Shown: positions 7,889-16,888 of the stretch, piece by piece
How positions within the stretch are numbered: the stretch's first letter is position 1
Layout of the letters: every line of letters starts with the position of its first letter
Assembly: GCF_003600685.1 (NCBI RefSeq)
Contig: NZ_CP032084.1
Location: forward strand, 2,356,001 to 2,420,000
Direction: 5' to 3'
Source: Achromobacter sp. B7
GTDB lineage: Bacteria; Pseudomonadota; Gammaproteobacteria; Burkholderiales; Burkholderiaceae_B
Length of the DNA: 64,000 bases
Made by a program: the position numbers and the translations under genes
Notes under the pieces: generated by a model
Seen by the model: the letters and a program-made list of their open reading frames with translations, nothing else
Database searches by the model: none
Told to the model about the DNA's origin: nothing

Positions 7889-9243
7889 CAGAAGTCGGTC
7901 GGGATGACGGGGCGCGGGTCGGTCACGCTGACCGCCAGGTTGCTCAGCGTCAGGCCGGCGGCCAACAGGCGCGAGCGCAACTGGTCGGACGCATCGTTGA
8001 TTTCACCGGCGGCCAGCGGCGCGACCAGTTGCAGGACGATCTGGTCGCCTGCCAGATTCAGGCGGGCGTCCACCAGCCCCAGGCGCGGCAGGTCCAGCTT
8101 CAAGCGCGTGGCCCAGGTGGGCGTGGCCGAATCGGGATCGCCGCCGTAGGGGTCGCGTTCTACTTCCCATTCCATCGGCGTGCCGGGCCAGGCTTCGCCT
8201 TGCCAGGTCAGCGACTGGTTGGCCAGCACGTCCAACTGTTGGCGCACCAGCACGGTTAGATCCTGGTGGATGCCCGTCACGGGCGTGCCGGGTGCCGGGC
8301 CGCTGGACGAGCCGGCGCCGGTTGCCGCGTCGCCACCACCGGCCGCGCGGTTGGCGGCGGGCGCATCGGCGCGGTTGCGCGCCAGCATCGCGTTCTGCTG
8401 GGCGGGGTCTTTGGTCAGGTTGGCCTGCGGCTCTTTTTGCAGCGCGTCCGGGTTGGTGCGGCCGAACACCATGTCGGTCAGGTGCGATTCGTAGAACAGT
8501 CCGCTGGTCTGCAAGGCCTGGCGCAGCGCCTGCCCCAGCAGGCGTGCCGACGGGCCCCCGGCGGCAAGCGCGGCATGGGCCGCGGCGTCGGCGCCGCGCG
8601 TGGCAGCCGTGTCGGCGTGGCCGGCGGGGCGGCCGGCCTTGGTGCCGGCGGCCGCATCTGCGCCGGCCGTCGCGGCGGAAGGGGTGGCGGAGGGGGCGGC
8701 TGTGTTCGCGGCAGCGCCCGTCTGCGGGGCGCCCGGCAACGTCTGCGCGGCTTGTCCGGGCTGGGCGGCCGGGCCGTTCGGGGGCGCGGGTTGGGATCCG
8801 GCTTGGGCGGGGGCTTGCTCCGCCGCGCCGCCATTGGCGTTCCACAGCGGGGCGCGTCCCTGGACGGCGGGCGCGGCCTCCGGAAATTGCGCCAGCAAGG
8901 CAAGAATCGTGCGGGCGGTGGTGCCCAGCGTGGTCGGCGCGGACGCGGTGGTGTCGCTACTGGTGACCAGCCCGCGCGCGGCCAGCGCCAGCGCGGCGGC
9001 GGTCTTGGCGTCGACAACGGTATTCTGGCGGTCGCCTCGGGCGCCGCCAGTTTGTATGCCTTGCCGGGGATCGCGGGTGGACCCGTCCGACGACCCGGGC
9101 TTTTCCGGGCCGCCAGGCTGGCTGACGGCGTCCGGCCGGGCGCCTGAAACCTGGTTGGCATTCGCGGCGGACATCGTCGTGCCAAGCACGGCGTCCAACC
9201 GCTGCACCAGGACGTTACCGAGTGCGGCGGGACCGACGCTCAT
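7888..9243 (-). CDS. Second FliK-type (Flg_hook domain) protein
   Basis: The 451-residue protein has a long Ala/Pro/Gly-rich disordered region (about 1-310) and a folded C-terminal domain of about 130 residues. That domain has the features of the FliK hook-length control domain (TWATRLKLDLPRLG, VDARLNLAGDQIVLQL, ending in a hydrophobic strand). It is separate from the fliK gene at 1-572, which sits after fliJ. It overlaps fliT by 4 bp (ATGA) and the FlhB-C gene by 1 bp. This pairing of a FliK-like ruler with an FlhB-C domain suggests an accessory export-switching module. A database domain search would be needed to confirm Flg_hook. Confidence 0.75.
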   Translation of the reverse strand: MSVGPAALGNVLVQRLDAVLGTTMSAANANQVSGARPDAVSQPGGPEKPGSSDGSTRDPRQGIQTGGARGDRQNTVVDAKTAAALALAARGLVTSSDTTASAPTTLGTTARTILALLAQFPEAAPAVQGRAPLWNANGGAAEQAPAQAGSQPAPPNGPAAQPGQAAQTLPGAPQTGAAANTAAPSATPSAATAGADAAAGTKAGRPAGHADTAATRGADAAAHAALAAGGPSARLLGQALRQALQTSGLFYESHLTDMVFGRTNPDALQKEPQANLTKDPAQQNAMLARNRADAPAANRAAGGGDAATGAGSSSGPAPGTPVTGIHQDLTVLVRQQLDVLANQSLTWQGEAWPGTPMEWEVERDPYGGDPDSATPTWATRLKLDLPRLGLVDARLNLAGDQIVLQLVAPLAAGEINDASDQLRSRLLAAGLTLSNLAVSVTDPRPVIPTDF

Positions 9244-9644
9244 TCTTCAGGCGCCTGCTGGTATCCGTAGGCCGACAGCAGCGTCTGCTGGCGCTTCATG
9301 CGCCCCAGCAGTTCGCCCAGGCGGGCCAGTTGAGGAATGGCCAGATCACGCGTCAGCGCGTCGTTTTCCAGGATGCGCACCAGCAGGTCGTACTTCATGG
9401 CGCGCGTGGCTTCGTCCAGCGGCGCCTTTTGTTCGGTCTGACGCAGGCGTTCGACGCGTTCGCAGTATTGCTGGCCGTGCACCATGGCCAGGTCCCAGTC
9501 GCCGGCCTTGGCGGCGGAAAGCATTTCCCCCGTGATGTCGGCAATCTCCTGGTAGTTTTCCAGGATGGAGGGAGGGGACTGGGTAAGGGACGTCATGGAA
9601 ATCTCGGGCGTGCGCAGGCTGGCTAGGGACATGGTTCTGGCCAT
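9240..9644 (-). CDS. fliT: Flagellar protein FliT (FliD export chaperone)
   Basis: FliT is a small helical chaperone for the filament cap protein FliD, and in enterics also an FlhDC antagonist. The core (ILENYQEIADITGEMLSAA, then helices ending in LLSAYGYQ) fits the family. I chose the ATG at 9644: it overlaps the fliS TAA as TAATG and has GGAG 5 nt upstream, giving 134 residues. An internal ATG at 9596 (MTSLTQ) would give 118 residues, nearer the usual length, so the start is uncertain. Confidence 0.85.
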   Translation of the reverse strand: MARTMSLASLRTPEISMTSLTQSPPSILENYQEIADITGEMLSAAKAGDWDLAMVHGQQYCERVERLRQTEQKAPLDEATRAMKYDLLVRILENDALTRDLAIPQLARLGELLGRMKRQQTLLSAYGYQQAPEE

Positions 9645-10072
9645 TACGGCTCCATGCCGCCGGCAGGCCGGTCGATGGAAGTCTGCCAAGCCTCGGCCAG
9701 GTCGGCCAGCAGGCGGTCGGCAATATCCAGCTGTTCGGCATCCGCCTTCAGGTTCGCCGTCAGCAGCGTGCGGATGATGTAGTCGTACAGCAGGGCGAGG
9801 TTGGCGGCAATATCGCCGCCGGCCTCCATATTAAGCCCCGTCTTCAGACCTTCATCGACGATCTTGATCGCTTTCGAGATGGCGGCGCCGCGCTCGGCGA
9901 TCCGGCCTTCGTTCAAATGGATACGTGCCTGCCCGATGGCCGCCCGCGCACCCAGATACAGCAGGGTGATCAGCCGCTCCGGGCTTGCGCCCAGGACTTG
10001 CGTTTCCAGACCGATATCGGCGTAGGAACGAACAGAATAAGACCCTGAGGGCCGTCGGGCGGCATACGTCAT
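9644..10072 (-). CDS. fliS: Flagellin export chaperone FliS
   Basis: FliS binds the C-terminus of flagellin and prevents premature polymerisation. The 142 residues match the family. They carry YSVRSYADIGLETQVLGASP, close to the conserved Y-x(5)-E-x(3)-A/S-P region, followed by an LITLLYLGA helix and the four-helix core. It lies 19 bp after fliD and is coupled to fliT. Confidence 0.95.
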   Translation of the reverse strand: MTYAARRPSGSYSVRSYADIGLETQVLGASPERLITLLYLGARAAIGQARIHLNEGRIAERGAAISKAIKIVDEGLKTGLNMEAGGDIAANLALLYDYIIRTLLTANLKADAEQLDIADRLLADLAEAWQTSIDRPAGGMEP

Positions 10073-10091
10073 TTAATGCATCTTCTATAAG

Positions 10092-11480
10092 TTACTTGTT
10101 GGACTTATTCATTGCCTCAAACTGCTGGGTCAGGTACGCGCCTGTGCTTTGCATCTTCATGTAGAAGGTGTCCAGCGCAACAAACTGCGAGCGCATCCGT
10201 TCGATTTCAGCGTCGCTGGACGCTTTGGCGCGTGCCTTCTGCGCATCCACGGCAGTGATGGACTTGGCCAAGCCGTCCTGGCGGGTCTTGAGCGAACCCG
10301 TCGAACCCAGCACGTCTTTGAGGGCGGCGTCGATGTTCTTGGCCAGGCCGTTTTCGCCGGTCAGCAGCTTGGTGACGTCTGCCGGGTTTTCCGTCAGGGC
10401 CTTGGTCAGCTTGGTCGTGTCCAGCTTCAATTCGCGGGCGGTGGCATCCGTGGTGATGCCCAGGTCGGCCAGCGATTTCAGCGTGCCGTTGCCCAAGACG
10501 CCTTGCAGCGCGCCGGACAGGGCGGATTGGATCGAACGCGTCGTACCGTCGCCGGTCAGCGGCTGGTTGGTGGCGGCCTTGGCGTCGAACGACGTCAGGT
10601 TCTTGATCGTGGTTTGCAGCGTCTTGTACTTGGTGACGAAGTCCTGCACGGCCTTGCTGGCGACCGAGGTGTCGGCTTCCAGCTTCAGCGTGATCGGCTT
10701 GTCGGCGTCCGTCTTTTCAGCCAGGTTCAACGTGATGCCGTCGATGGCGGTCGAAATGTTGTTCGAACCGCTCTTGACCGGGATGCCGTTGATGATGACT
10801 TCGGCGTCCTGGCCCTTGGTGGCCGTCATGCCGCTGGTGACACCGCCGGCGTCGGTGCTGAAGGTCAGGATGTCTTTCAGCGACTGGTCGCCGTTGACGG
10901 TGATGGACTTGACCGAAGCCTTCTCGCCCGTGTCGCGCGCGGTCAGCATCAGGAAGTTGTTGCCATTGCCGTCGTTGATGACCGTGGCGCGCAGGCCGGT
11001 CTTGTCATCGGCGTTGATGGCTTTGACGATCCCGTTCAGCGACGTGTCGTCTTTCAGGTCGACGGTACGCTTGGTGCCGTCGGCCAGTTCGATTTCAAAC
11101 GTGCCGGTGGCGCCGTTCTGGGCCGTGCGGTCGGCAATGGCCGACGATTGCAGGCTTTGGGCACGCGCCAGGTTTTTCACTTCGATGGTGTACTCGCCAG
11201 CCACCGCGCCTTCCGCGGCCACGGTGGCCGTCAGGGCGGAACCGCCGGTCACGCTGCCCTTGATGGCAGCCATCGTTTCGGTCTTGCCCAGCACGGCGGC
11301 AGACGACTGAAGGGCTTCCAACGCGCTTTGCAGCTGCGAGTAAGCGTCGATACGGGTTTGGTAGCTTTCGGCGCGGGTCGTGTAGACCGACAGCTTTTTC
11401 GTCTCGGCGTCTTGCAGGTCCGACAGGATCTTTTCCAGCGGCAAGCCGGACACGGACCCAAGGTTGGTAATAGAAGCCAT
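10092..11480 (-). CDS. fliD: Flagellar filament capping protein FliD (HAP2)
   Basis: FliD forms the cap under which flagellin monomers fold at the filament tip. The 462-residue protein has the FliD_N motif early (SGLPLEKILSDL, with KKLSVYTTRAESYQTRI following) and a helical C-terminal region ending in RMRSQFVALDTFYMKMQST. The middle Thr/Ala/Asp-rich region is the exposed variable domain. The ATG at 11480 has GGAAGGAA upstream. Confidence 0.97.
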   Translation of the reverse strand: MASITNLGSVSGLPLEKILSDLQDAETKKLSVYTTRAESYQTRIDAYSQLQSALEALQSSAAVLGKTETMAAIKGSVTGGSALTATVAAEGAVAGEYTIEVKNLARAQSLQSSAIADRTAQNGATGTFEIELADGTKRTVDLKDDTSLNGIVKAINADDKTGLRATVINDGNGNNFLMLTARDTGEKASVKSITVNGDQSLKDILTFSTDAGGVTSGMTATKGQDAEVIINGIPVKSGSNNISTAIDGITLNLAEKTDADKPITLKLEADTSVASKAVQDFVTKYKTLQTTIKNLTSFDAKAATNQPLTGDGTTRSIQSALSGALQGVLGNGTLKSLADLGITTDATARELKLDTTKLTKALTENPADVTKLLTGENGLAKNIDAALKDVLGSTGSLKTRQDGLAKSITAVDAQKARAKASSDAEIERMRSQFVALDTFYMKMQSTGAYLTQQFEAMNKSNK

Positions 11481-11624
11481 GTGAAATTCCTTCCTAGCGA
11501 TGCGATTCTGTCAAAAATATGATGCCGGCGATTGGCCGGGTAAGGGCATAAGGCGGGCCTAATTCGGGGTTTCCCTCACGAAATGGCGCCAACTTGCATG
11601 GAAAACACCGTTTTAAAGGGTCAC

Positions 11625-12002
11625 CTACGCGGAAGTCTTGATGCCGTTGCCTTGCATGTTCACGATCATTTTGGCGATTTTCAGCACGGTTTCGCTGGGG
11701 ATCGTGCGAATGACATCGCCCGATTCCGCGTCCACCACCGACACCACCACCTGATGCACGTTCGGGTCTATCTCGAACTGAAGCTGAGTCGACCACGCCT
11801 TCATCTGGTCGTTGATTTCGTCCAGCGCCTTGTCCAGCGGCAGCTTCTGCGAATCTGATTGGTCCGACGTGGCACTGTCGGAGGCGCCGCTGTTCGTGGC
11901 GGCGGCCGCGGGCGTCACGCTCACAGCCGGTTCGGCTGCGACGGGGGCCAACACGGGCGCAACGGGTGCGAACGTAGCGGGGGCTAGGGGGGTTACGGCC
12001 AT
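11625..12002 (-). CDS. flaG: FlaG family protein
   Basis: FlaG proteins influence filament length and usually sit next to fliD. The N-terminal half is Ala/Pro/Val-rich and disordered. The C-terminal 75 residues hold the FlaG core, with LQFEIDPNVHQVVVSVVD and SGDVIRTIPSETVLKI. The ATG at 12002 (125 residues) has GGAG five nt upstream; a GTG two codons earlier is less well placed. The 144-bp gap to fliD shows no clear terminator. I could not identify a convincing sigma-28 promoter there. Confidence 0.9.
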   Translation of the reverse strand: MAVTPLAPATFAPVAPVLAPVAAEPAVSVTPAAAATNSGASDSATSDQSDSQKLPLDKALDEINDQMKAWSTQLQFEIDPNVHQVVVSVVDAESGDVIRTIPSETVLKIAKMIVNMQGNGIKTSA

Positions 12003-12145
12003 GATCACTCCAGCGGCGATGTGGGCGTCTCGGAGGAACGCGCTGTTTTCAGGGAATTCTCAGCTACGATTACGGCACCTTTGCAGGGAACTTTAGCCCC
12101 CGGCGGGGCTGGGTCTTTCACGTGCTAATCAGTTTGGATCGGGCA

Positions 12146-12883
12146 ATGAGTGTCAAGACGGCGCTGCGAGTCATCGAAATCATCGAAACCTTTGCCCGCG
12201 AAAAGCGCGCGTTGCCCTTGTCGGAGCTGGCCCGTCTGCTGGATGTGCCGGTGTCCAGCTGCCTGGCGCTGATCCGCACCTTGACCGGGCTGGGCTACCT
12301 GTACGAAACGGGGCGGCGCCAGGGGTACTACCCCACCGGCCGGCTGCTGGCCATGGCGCAACGCATCGCGCGTGCCGACCCCGTGCTGGATCGCGTCTAC
12401 CCCAGCCTGGCCGAATTGCGCGACGCTACCCGCGAAACCGTTGTTTTTGCCAAGCTGACGCAGGACGGCCGCGTGGTCTATCTGGACGTGCTGGATTCGC
12501 CACATACCATCCGATACGCGCCCGTTGCCGGCGAGTTCAAGGACGTACATGCCAATTCGCTGGGCAAGGCCTTGATGTCGCTGATGGACGAATCCGTGCG
12601 CCATGCCGTCCTGGCCGGCACGCCGATGACGCGCTACAACGAGCGCACGCTGGTCACCGCCGAGGCACTGGAAGCTGATCTTCAGCGCTCGCGGCAACGC
12701 GGCTGGTTCATGAACAGTGGGGAATCGATCGCCGACGTGGGCGCCATTGCGTGGCCCGTCACGCTGTCGGGCGAGCACTATGCGATTTCGGTGGGCGGCC
12801 CGATCTACCGGATCGAGCCGCAGCAAGAGGCGTATGCGCGCATCCTGCGGGCGGCCTGCACGGCCCTGGAACAGCAGGCCTGA
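12146..12883 (+). CDS. IclR-family transcriptional regulator
   Basis: The protein has an N-terminal winged helix (ALRVIEIIETFAREKR, then LSELARLLDVPVSSCLALI) and a C-terminal IclR effector-binding domain (HANSLGKALMS, near residue 135). IclR regulators bind small organic acids and control nearby catabolic operons. I prefer the ATG at 12146 (245 residues, GGAT upstream); a GTG at 12122 in frame lacks a ribosome-binding site. The gene converges on the acyl-CoA dehydrogenase / CoA-transferase / Bug / cupin operon and is its likely regulator (inference). A GC-rich 6-bp hairpin without a T-run follows the stop at 12884-12899. Confidence 0.9.
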   Translation: MSVKTALRVIEIIETFAREKRALPLSELARLLDVPVSSCLALIRTLTGLGYLYETGRRQGYYPTGRLLAMAQRIARADPVLDRVYPSLAELRDATRETVVFAKLTQDGRVVYLDVLDSPHTIRYAPVAGEFKDVHANSLGKALMSLMDESVRHAVLAGTPMTRYNERTLVTAEALEADLQRSRQRGWFMNSGESIADVGAIAWPVTLSGEHYAISVGGPIYRIEPQQEAYARILRAACTALEQQA

Positions 12884-12908
12884 CGGGGCGCGGGCCCCGC
12901 CCTGATCC

Positions 12909-14075
12909 TTAATACGACTTCGGCAGCCCCAGCACCTTTTCGGCGATAAAGCACATGATCAGCTGCGGGCTGACGGGCGCAATGCGCGGAATGAAGCTTT
13001 CGCGCAGCAGCCGTTCCACGTGGTATTCCTTGGCGTAGCCCATGCCGCCCAGCGTCATCACCGCCGTCTGGCAGGCGTTGTAGCCGGCTTCGGCCGCCAG
13101 GTATTTGGCCGTGTTGGCGTAGGGGCCGCAGGGCAGGCCGGCGTCGTACAGGCTGGCGGCCTTGAACACCATCAGGTCGGCGGCCTCCAGCTGCATCCAG
13201 GCTTGCGCAAGCGGGTGCTGGATACCCTGGTTCTGGCCGATGGGGCGGCCGAACACGGTGCGTTCGCCCGCATACTTCACCGCCCGGTCCAGCGCCGCGC
13301 GGCCAATGCCCACGGCTTCCGCCGCGATCAGGATGCGTTCGGGGTTCAAGCCGTGCAGGATGTATTCAAAGCCTCGGCCTTCTTCGCCAATGCGGTCGGC
13401 CACCGGGATGCGCAGGCCGTCGATGAACAGCATGTTCGAGTCCACGGCCTTGCGCCCCATTTTCTCGATTTCACGCACCTCGATCTTTTCGCGGTCCAGG
13501 TCCGTATAGAACAGCGACAGGCCCTGGGTGGGTTTGTCTACCTCGGACAACGGCGTGGTGCGCGCCAGCAGCAGCATTTTGGTGGCAACCTGCGCCGTCG
13601 ATATCCAGATCTTGCGCCCATGCACCACGTATTCATCGCCCTGGCGCACCGCCCGGGTCGACAGCTTGGTGGTGTCCAGCCCGGCATCGGGCTCGGTCAC
13701 GGCGAAGCAGGCTTTTTCGCGGCCGGCGATCAGCGGTTCCAGCCAGCGGCTGCGTTGTTCGTCACTGCCGAAGACCACCACCGGATTCAGCCCGAAGATG
13801 TTCATGTGCACGGCGGACGCGCCGGTAAAACCCGCGCCGGACGCGGCGATGGTCTGCATCATCAGCGCGGCCTCTGTCATGCCCAGGCCGGCGCCACCGT
13901 ATTCCTGCGGCATGGCGATGCCCAGCCAGCCGTCGCGGGCCAGATCGGCATGCAGCGGCTCGGGAAAGCCGCCTTCGCGGTCGCGTTCCAGCCAGTATTC
14001 GTCGGGGTAGCGGTCACAGATGCGCGAAACGGCGTCGCGCAGCGCCAATTGGTCGGGGGTGAAAGCAAAGTCCAT
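12909..14075 (-). CDS. Acyl-CoA dehydrogenase (isovaleryl-CoA-dehydrogenase-like active site)
   Basis: This FAD enzyme family oxidises acyl-CoA thioesters to 2-enoyl-CoA. The 388-residue protein has the family motifs CFAVTEPDAG (FAD/substrate) and GGMGYAKEYHVERLLRES. The usual C-terminal catalytic EGT is replaced by a RIAPVSP segment, whereas NPERI near residue 240 carries a Glu where isovaleryl- and long-chain-type enzymes have their base. The frame extends upstream to 14543, but only as a shadow of the CoA-transferase. The ATG at 14075 overlaps its stop (TGATG). The substrate is unknown. Confidence 0.9.
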   Translation of the reverse strand: MDFAFTPDQLALRDAVSRICDRYPDEYWLERDREGGFPEPLHADLARDGWLGIAMPQEYGGAGLGMTEAALMMQTIAASGAGFTGASAVHMNIFGLNPVVVFGSDEQRSRWLEPLIAGREKACFAVTEPDAGLDTTKLSTRAVRQGDEYVVHGRKIWISTAQVATKMLLLARTTPLSEVDKPTQGLSLFYTDLDREKIEVREIEKMGRKAVDSNMLFIDGLRIPVADRIGEEGRGFEYILHGLNPERILIAAEAVGIGRAALDRAVKYAGERTVFGRPIGQNQGIQHPLAQAWMQLEAADLMVFKAASLYDAGLPCGPYANTAKYLAAEAGYNACQTAVMTLGGMGYAKEYHVERLLRESFIPRIAPVSPQLIMCFIAEKVLGLPKSY

Positions 14076-15307
14076 CAGTCGTTTCCGTCCTGGGTAATGC
14101 CACGGGCGAGCAGGTCGTCGATCCGGGCGTCGTCGTAGCCGGCCTGCGCCAGCACCTCGCGGCTGTGCTCGCCCAGCCGGGGGGCGGGCCGGCGCAGCGA
14201 TGTCGGCGTGCCTTGGTAATGGCCCAGCGGCGCGGGGGTGCGCAGCGGGCCTTCGCTGGGGTGGTCGATGTGGCAGATGAAGTCGGTGGCGGCCAGGTGC
14301 TCGTCTTGCAGCAGGTCGTCCACCGTGTACAACTGCGAGGCCGGGATGTCGGCCCCCGCCATCGCTGCCAGCCAGTGGTCCGTGGAGCGGGTGCGAATCA
14401 CGTCTGCCACGAAGGCGTAGACCTCGCTGATGTGCGCCGCCCGCGCGCCATGCGTGCAAAAGCGCGGGTCCTGGGCCAATTCCGGCTGCTCGATCAGCTT
14501 GAAGAAGTTGCGCCAATGCTTGTCGTTGTAGATCAGCAGGCACAGATAACCGTCGGCCGTGGCGTAGGGCCGGCGGTGCGGCGCCAGCAGCCGGGCGTAG
14601 CCGGTGGGTCCCAGAGGCGGTTCAAAGGTCGCCCCGCCAAGGTGATCGCCCAGCACCAGATGCGCCATGCCTTCAAACATCGGGATCTCGACCTGTTGGC
14701 CGCGCCCCGTGGTCTTGGCGTGCAGCACGGCCGACACCAGGGCGATGCCTACGTGCAGGCCCACCGCGCGGTCCGCCAGCGTCAGCGGCGCATAGCGCGG
14801 CACGTCGCCGCTTTGCTGGGCCGACAGCGCCGCGATGCCCGTCTGCCCCTGGATCAGGTCGTCGTACGCGGGCCGGCCGGCGTAGGGGCCGGCCTCGCCA
14901 AACCCGTAGGCGCCCAGATAAACGATGCGCGGGTTGCGCGCGGCCACCGCCTCGTACGACAAGCCCAGCCGCGCCATGGCTTGGGGCCGGATGTTGTAGA
15001 GCAGGGCGTCGCAGCTTTCCGCCAGCTTCAAGCAAGCCGCCAGGCCCTCGGGCGTCTTCAGGTCCAGCACGATGGACCGCTTGTTGCGGTTCAGGTGCAG
15101 GTACAAGTGGCCCATGCCCGGATTGCGCATGGGGCCCACGGCGCGCATGTTGTCGCCCGCGGGCGATTCCACCTTGATAACGTCCGCGCCCAGGTCCGCC
15201 AGCGTCTGGGTGGCGTAAGGGCCCATCACGACCGAGCTCAGGTCCAGGATGCGCACCCCGGCAAGCGGGCCGCCGGCGGCGGCATCAGTGGATGAATGCG
15301 GCGTCAT
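14075..15307 (-). CDS. CaiB/BaiF family (class III) CoA-transferase
   Basis: Class III enzymes move CoA between carboxylic acids through an aspartyl-CoA intermediate. The 410 residues carry the N-terminal GVRILDLSSVVMGPYATQ and LADLGADVIKVE motifs. The GPYAGRPAYDDLIQGQTG segment should contain the catalytic Asp. The ATG at 15307 overlaps the Bug receptor stop as ATGA. Grouped with a Bug receptor and an acyl-CoA dehydrogenase, it probably activates the carboxylic acid taken up by the cell, but the substrate cannot be read from sequence. Confidence 0.93.
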   Translation of the reverse strand: MTPHSSTDAAAGGPLAGVRILDLSSVVMGPYATQTLADLGADVIKVESPAGDNMRAVGPMRNPGMGHLYLHLNRNKRSIVLDLKTPEGLAACLKLAESCDALLYNIRPQAMARLGLSYEAVAARNPRIVYLGAYGFGEAGPYAGRPAYDDLIQGQTGIAALSAQQSGDVPRYAPLTLADRAVGLHVGIALVSAVLHAKTTGRGQQVEIPMFEGMAHLVLGDHLGGATFEPPLGPTGYARLLAPHRRPYATADGYLCLLIYNDKHWRNFFKLIEQPELAQDPRFCTHGARAAHISEVYAFVADVIRTRSTDHWLAAMAGADIPASQLYTVDDLLQDEHLAATDFICHIDHPSEGPLRTPAPLGHYQGTPTSLRRPAPRLGEHSREVLAQAGYDDARIDDLLARGITQDGND

Positions 15308-16275
15308 TGTTGTTGGATCCCCGCGTCTTTGATCAGCTTGCCCCACAGGTCGCGCTGTTCGCTGACGAACGTGGCGAAGTCCTGCGGCGTACCCGAGAAG
15401 GCGTCGAAACCCAGGCCCGCCAGGCGCTTCTTCACGTCGGGATTGGCCACCACTTTGTTGATCGCGGCGTTCAACTTGGCGACCACCTCGGGCGGCAGGC
15501 CGGCCGGGCCGAAATAGCCGTTCCAGGAATTCAGGTCAAAGTCCTTCACGCCCGCCTCGGCCATGGACGGCAGGTCCGGCACGATGGCGCTGCGCTCGGC
15601 GGTGGACACGGCCAGGGCCCGCAGTTGGCCGGACTGCACGAACGGCAGGCCGGAAGCCAGGTCGGTGAACATGAAATCCACCTGGCCGCCGACCACGTCG
15701 GTCAGCCCCTGCGGCGTGCCCTTGTACGGCACGTGCAGGATGTCGATCTTGGCGCGGTCGGCCAGCGTTGCGCCCGCGACGATGCCCGTGCTGTTGCCGC
15801 TGGCATAGGTGATGCGGCCGGGGTTCTTCTTCGCGTCAGCCACCAGTTCGGCCACGTTCTTCCAGGGCCGTTTCGGGTTTACGACCAGGATGAAAGGCAG
15901 GTTGCCGCCGCGCGCGATGGGCGTGAAATCCTTGACGGGGTCGTAGGACACGTTCTTCATCAGCCAGGGGGCGGCCGAGTGCGACGTATTGGTGGTGACG
16001 AACAAGGTGTAGCCGTCCGGCTTGGCGCGCGCCACATAGCTGGCCGCGATGGTCGCGTTGGCGCCGGGCTTGTTCTCGACGACGATCTGTTGGCCCAGGA
16101 TGGTCGACAGCTCCTGCCCGAAGATGCGGCCGACGGCATCGGTGCCTGAACCGGCCGGGAACGGCACGATCAACGTAATGGGTTTGTTGGGGTAGTCGGC
16201 CGCCTGCGCCAGGGGCGCGGCCAACAATGCCGCGCCGCTGAGCAGGGCGGTACCGAATAGACGGAAGGGGTGCAT
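15304..16275 (-). CDS. Bug-family (TctC) periplasmic solute-binding protein
   Basis: The 323-residue protein has a Sec signal peptide with cleavage expected after AQA (about residue 25). The Bug family hallmark follows: YPNKPITLIVPFPAGSGTDAVGR, then IVVENKPGANATIA. Bug proteins bind carboxylates or amino acids and are greatly expanded in Bordetella, Achromobacter and Cupriavidus, often as orphans without TctAB. No transporter membrane genes are nearby, so this one is an orphan too. GGAGA precedes the ATG. Confidence 0.95.
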   Translation of the reverse strand: MHPFRLFGTALLSGAALLAAPLAQAADYPNKPITLIVPFPAGSGTDAVGRIFGQELSTILGQQIVVENKPGANATIAASYVARAKPDGYTLFVTTNTSHSAAPWLMKNVSYDPVKDFTPIARGGNLPFILVVNPKRPWKNVAELVADAKKNPGRITYASGNSTGIVAGATLADRAKIDILHVPYKGTPQGLTDVVGGQVDFMFTDLASGLPFVQSGQLRALAVSTAERSAIVPDLPSMAEAGVKDFDLNSWNGYFGPAGLPPEVVAKLNAAINKVVANPDVKKRLAGLGFDAFSGTPQDFATFVSEQRDLWGKLIKDAGIQQQ

Positions 16276-16346
16276 GGGTTGTCTCCAGTTTTTATAGATA
16301 GGAATGCAAGCGCGGCTCTGCGTCCGCTGCCTGGTGCCGCGCCGCG

Positions 16347-16763
16347 TCAGGCGGCGGGCGAGGGCGCCGGAAAGTCCCGGATCACGCGGTCGGGGGATTC
16401 TTCGTACGGAGGGGTGTAGATCACCAGCAGCCTGGCGGGCTCGTCGCTGGTCACGGTAAATACGTGGGGGATGTCGGGCGGGAAGTAGCAGCAGTCGCCC
16501 GCCACCATGTCGGCCGTTTCGTCCGCCACCTGCGCGCGCGCGGTGCCGGACAGCAGATAACAGACCTGTTCGATGCCCGGATGCGCATGCGGCAGCGCGC
16601 CCTGGCCTTTTTCAATCACGCCCAGCAGCACTTCCACGCCGCGCGCGCCGACCGTGTCGGGGCTGATCAGCCGGCGGTTCAAGGTGCCGGTGTGATTGGC
16701 GGGGTGATAGCCGGGGATGTCGGCTTCGCGAACCAGCCAGCGGGGGGGTGAAGATTGCGTCAT
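16347..16763 (-). CDS. Small cupin-domain protein
   Basis: The 138 residues form a single cupin barrel. Metal-ligand candidates are visible: HAHPGIEQ (HxH..E) in the first cupin motif and a later His in PPDIPHVF. Such proteins are dioxygenases, isomerases or sensors; nothing here identifies the reaction. It is the first gene of the leftward operon with the Bug receptor (71-bp gap), CoA-transferase and dehydrogenase, and a palindrome lies just upstream at 16783-16808. Confidence 0.85.
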   Translation of the reverse strand: MTQSSPPRWLVREADIPGYHPANHTGTLNRRLISPDTVGARGVEVLLGVIEKGQGALPHAHPGIEQVCYLLSGTARAQVADETADMVAGDCCYFPPDIPHVFTVTSDEPARLLVIYTPPYEESPDRVIRDFPAPSPAA

Positions 16764-16782
16764 GTTCGTCCGTCTAAGTTTT

Positions 16783-16808
16783 CATACGTAAATTCATTTT
16801 CACGTATG
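16783..16808. promoter_or_regulatory. Candidate operator palindrome upstream of the cupin operon
   Basis: CATACGT at 16783-16789 is mirrored by ACGTATG at 16802-16808 with a 12-nt AT-rich spacer. The symmetry continues outward as TTTT and GAAAA. It lies 20 bp upstream of the cupin start, where an operator over a leftward promoter would be. The IclR regulator at 12146 is the obvious candidate binder, but this is inference. Confidence 0.5.
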
Positions 16809-16888
16809 CGAAAAACATCGGCAAGCGCTTTTTCGGAACCGATACCGTGGCGCGCCCTAGGGGATTAGGGAAAACACCGGGCACCGGC

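Noticed and set aside
11510..11560. Possible sigma-28 promoter before fliD (GCCGGCAT)
   Set aside because: The -10 match is partial and no TAAA element lies at the required distance on the minus strand.
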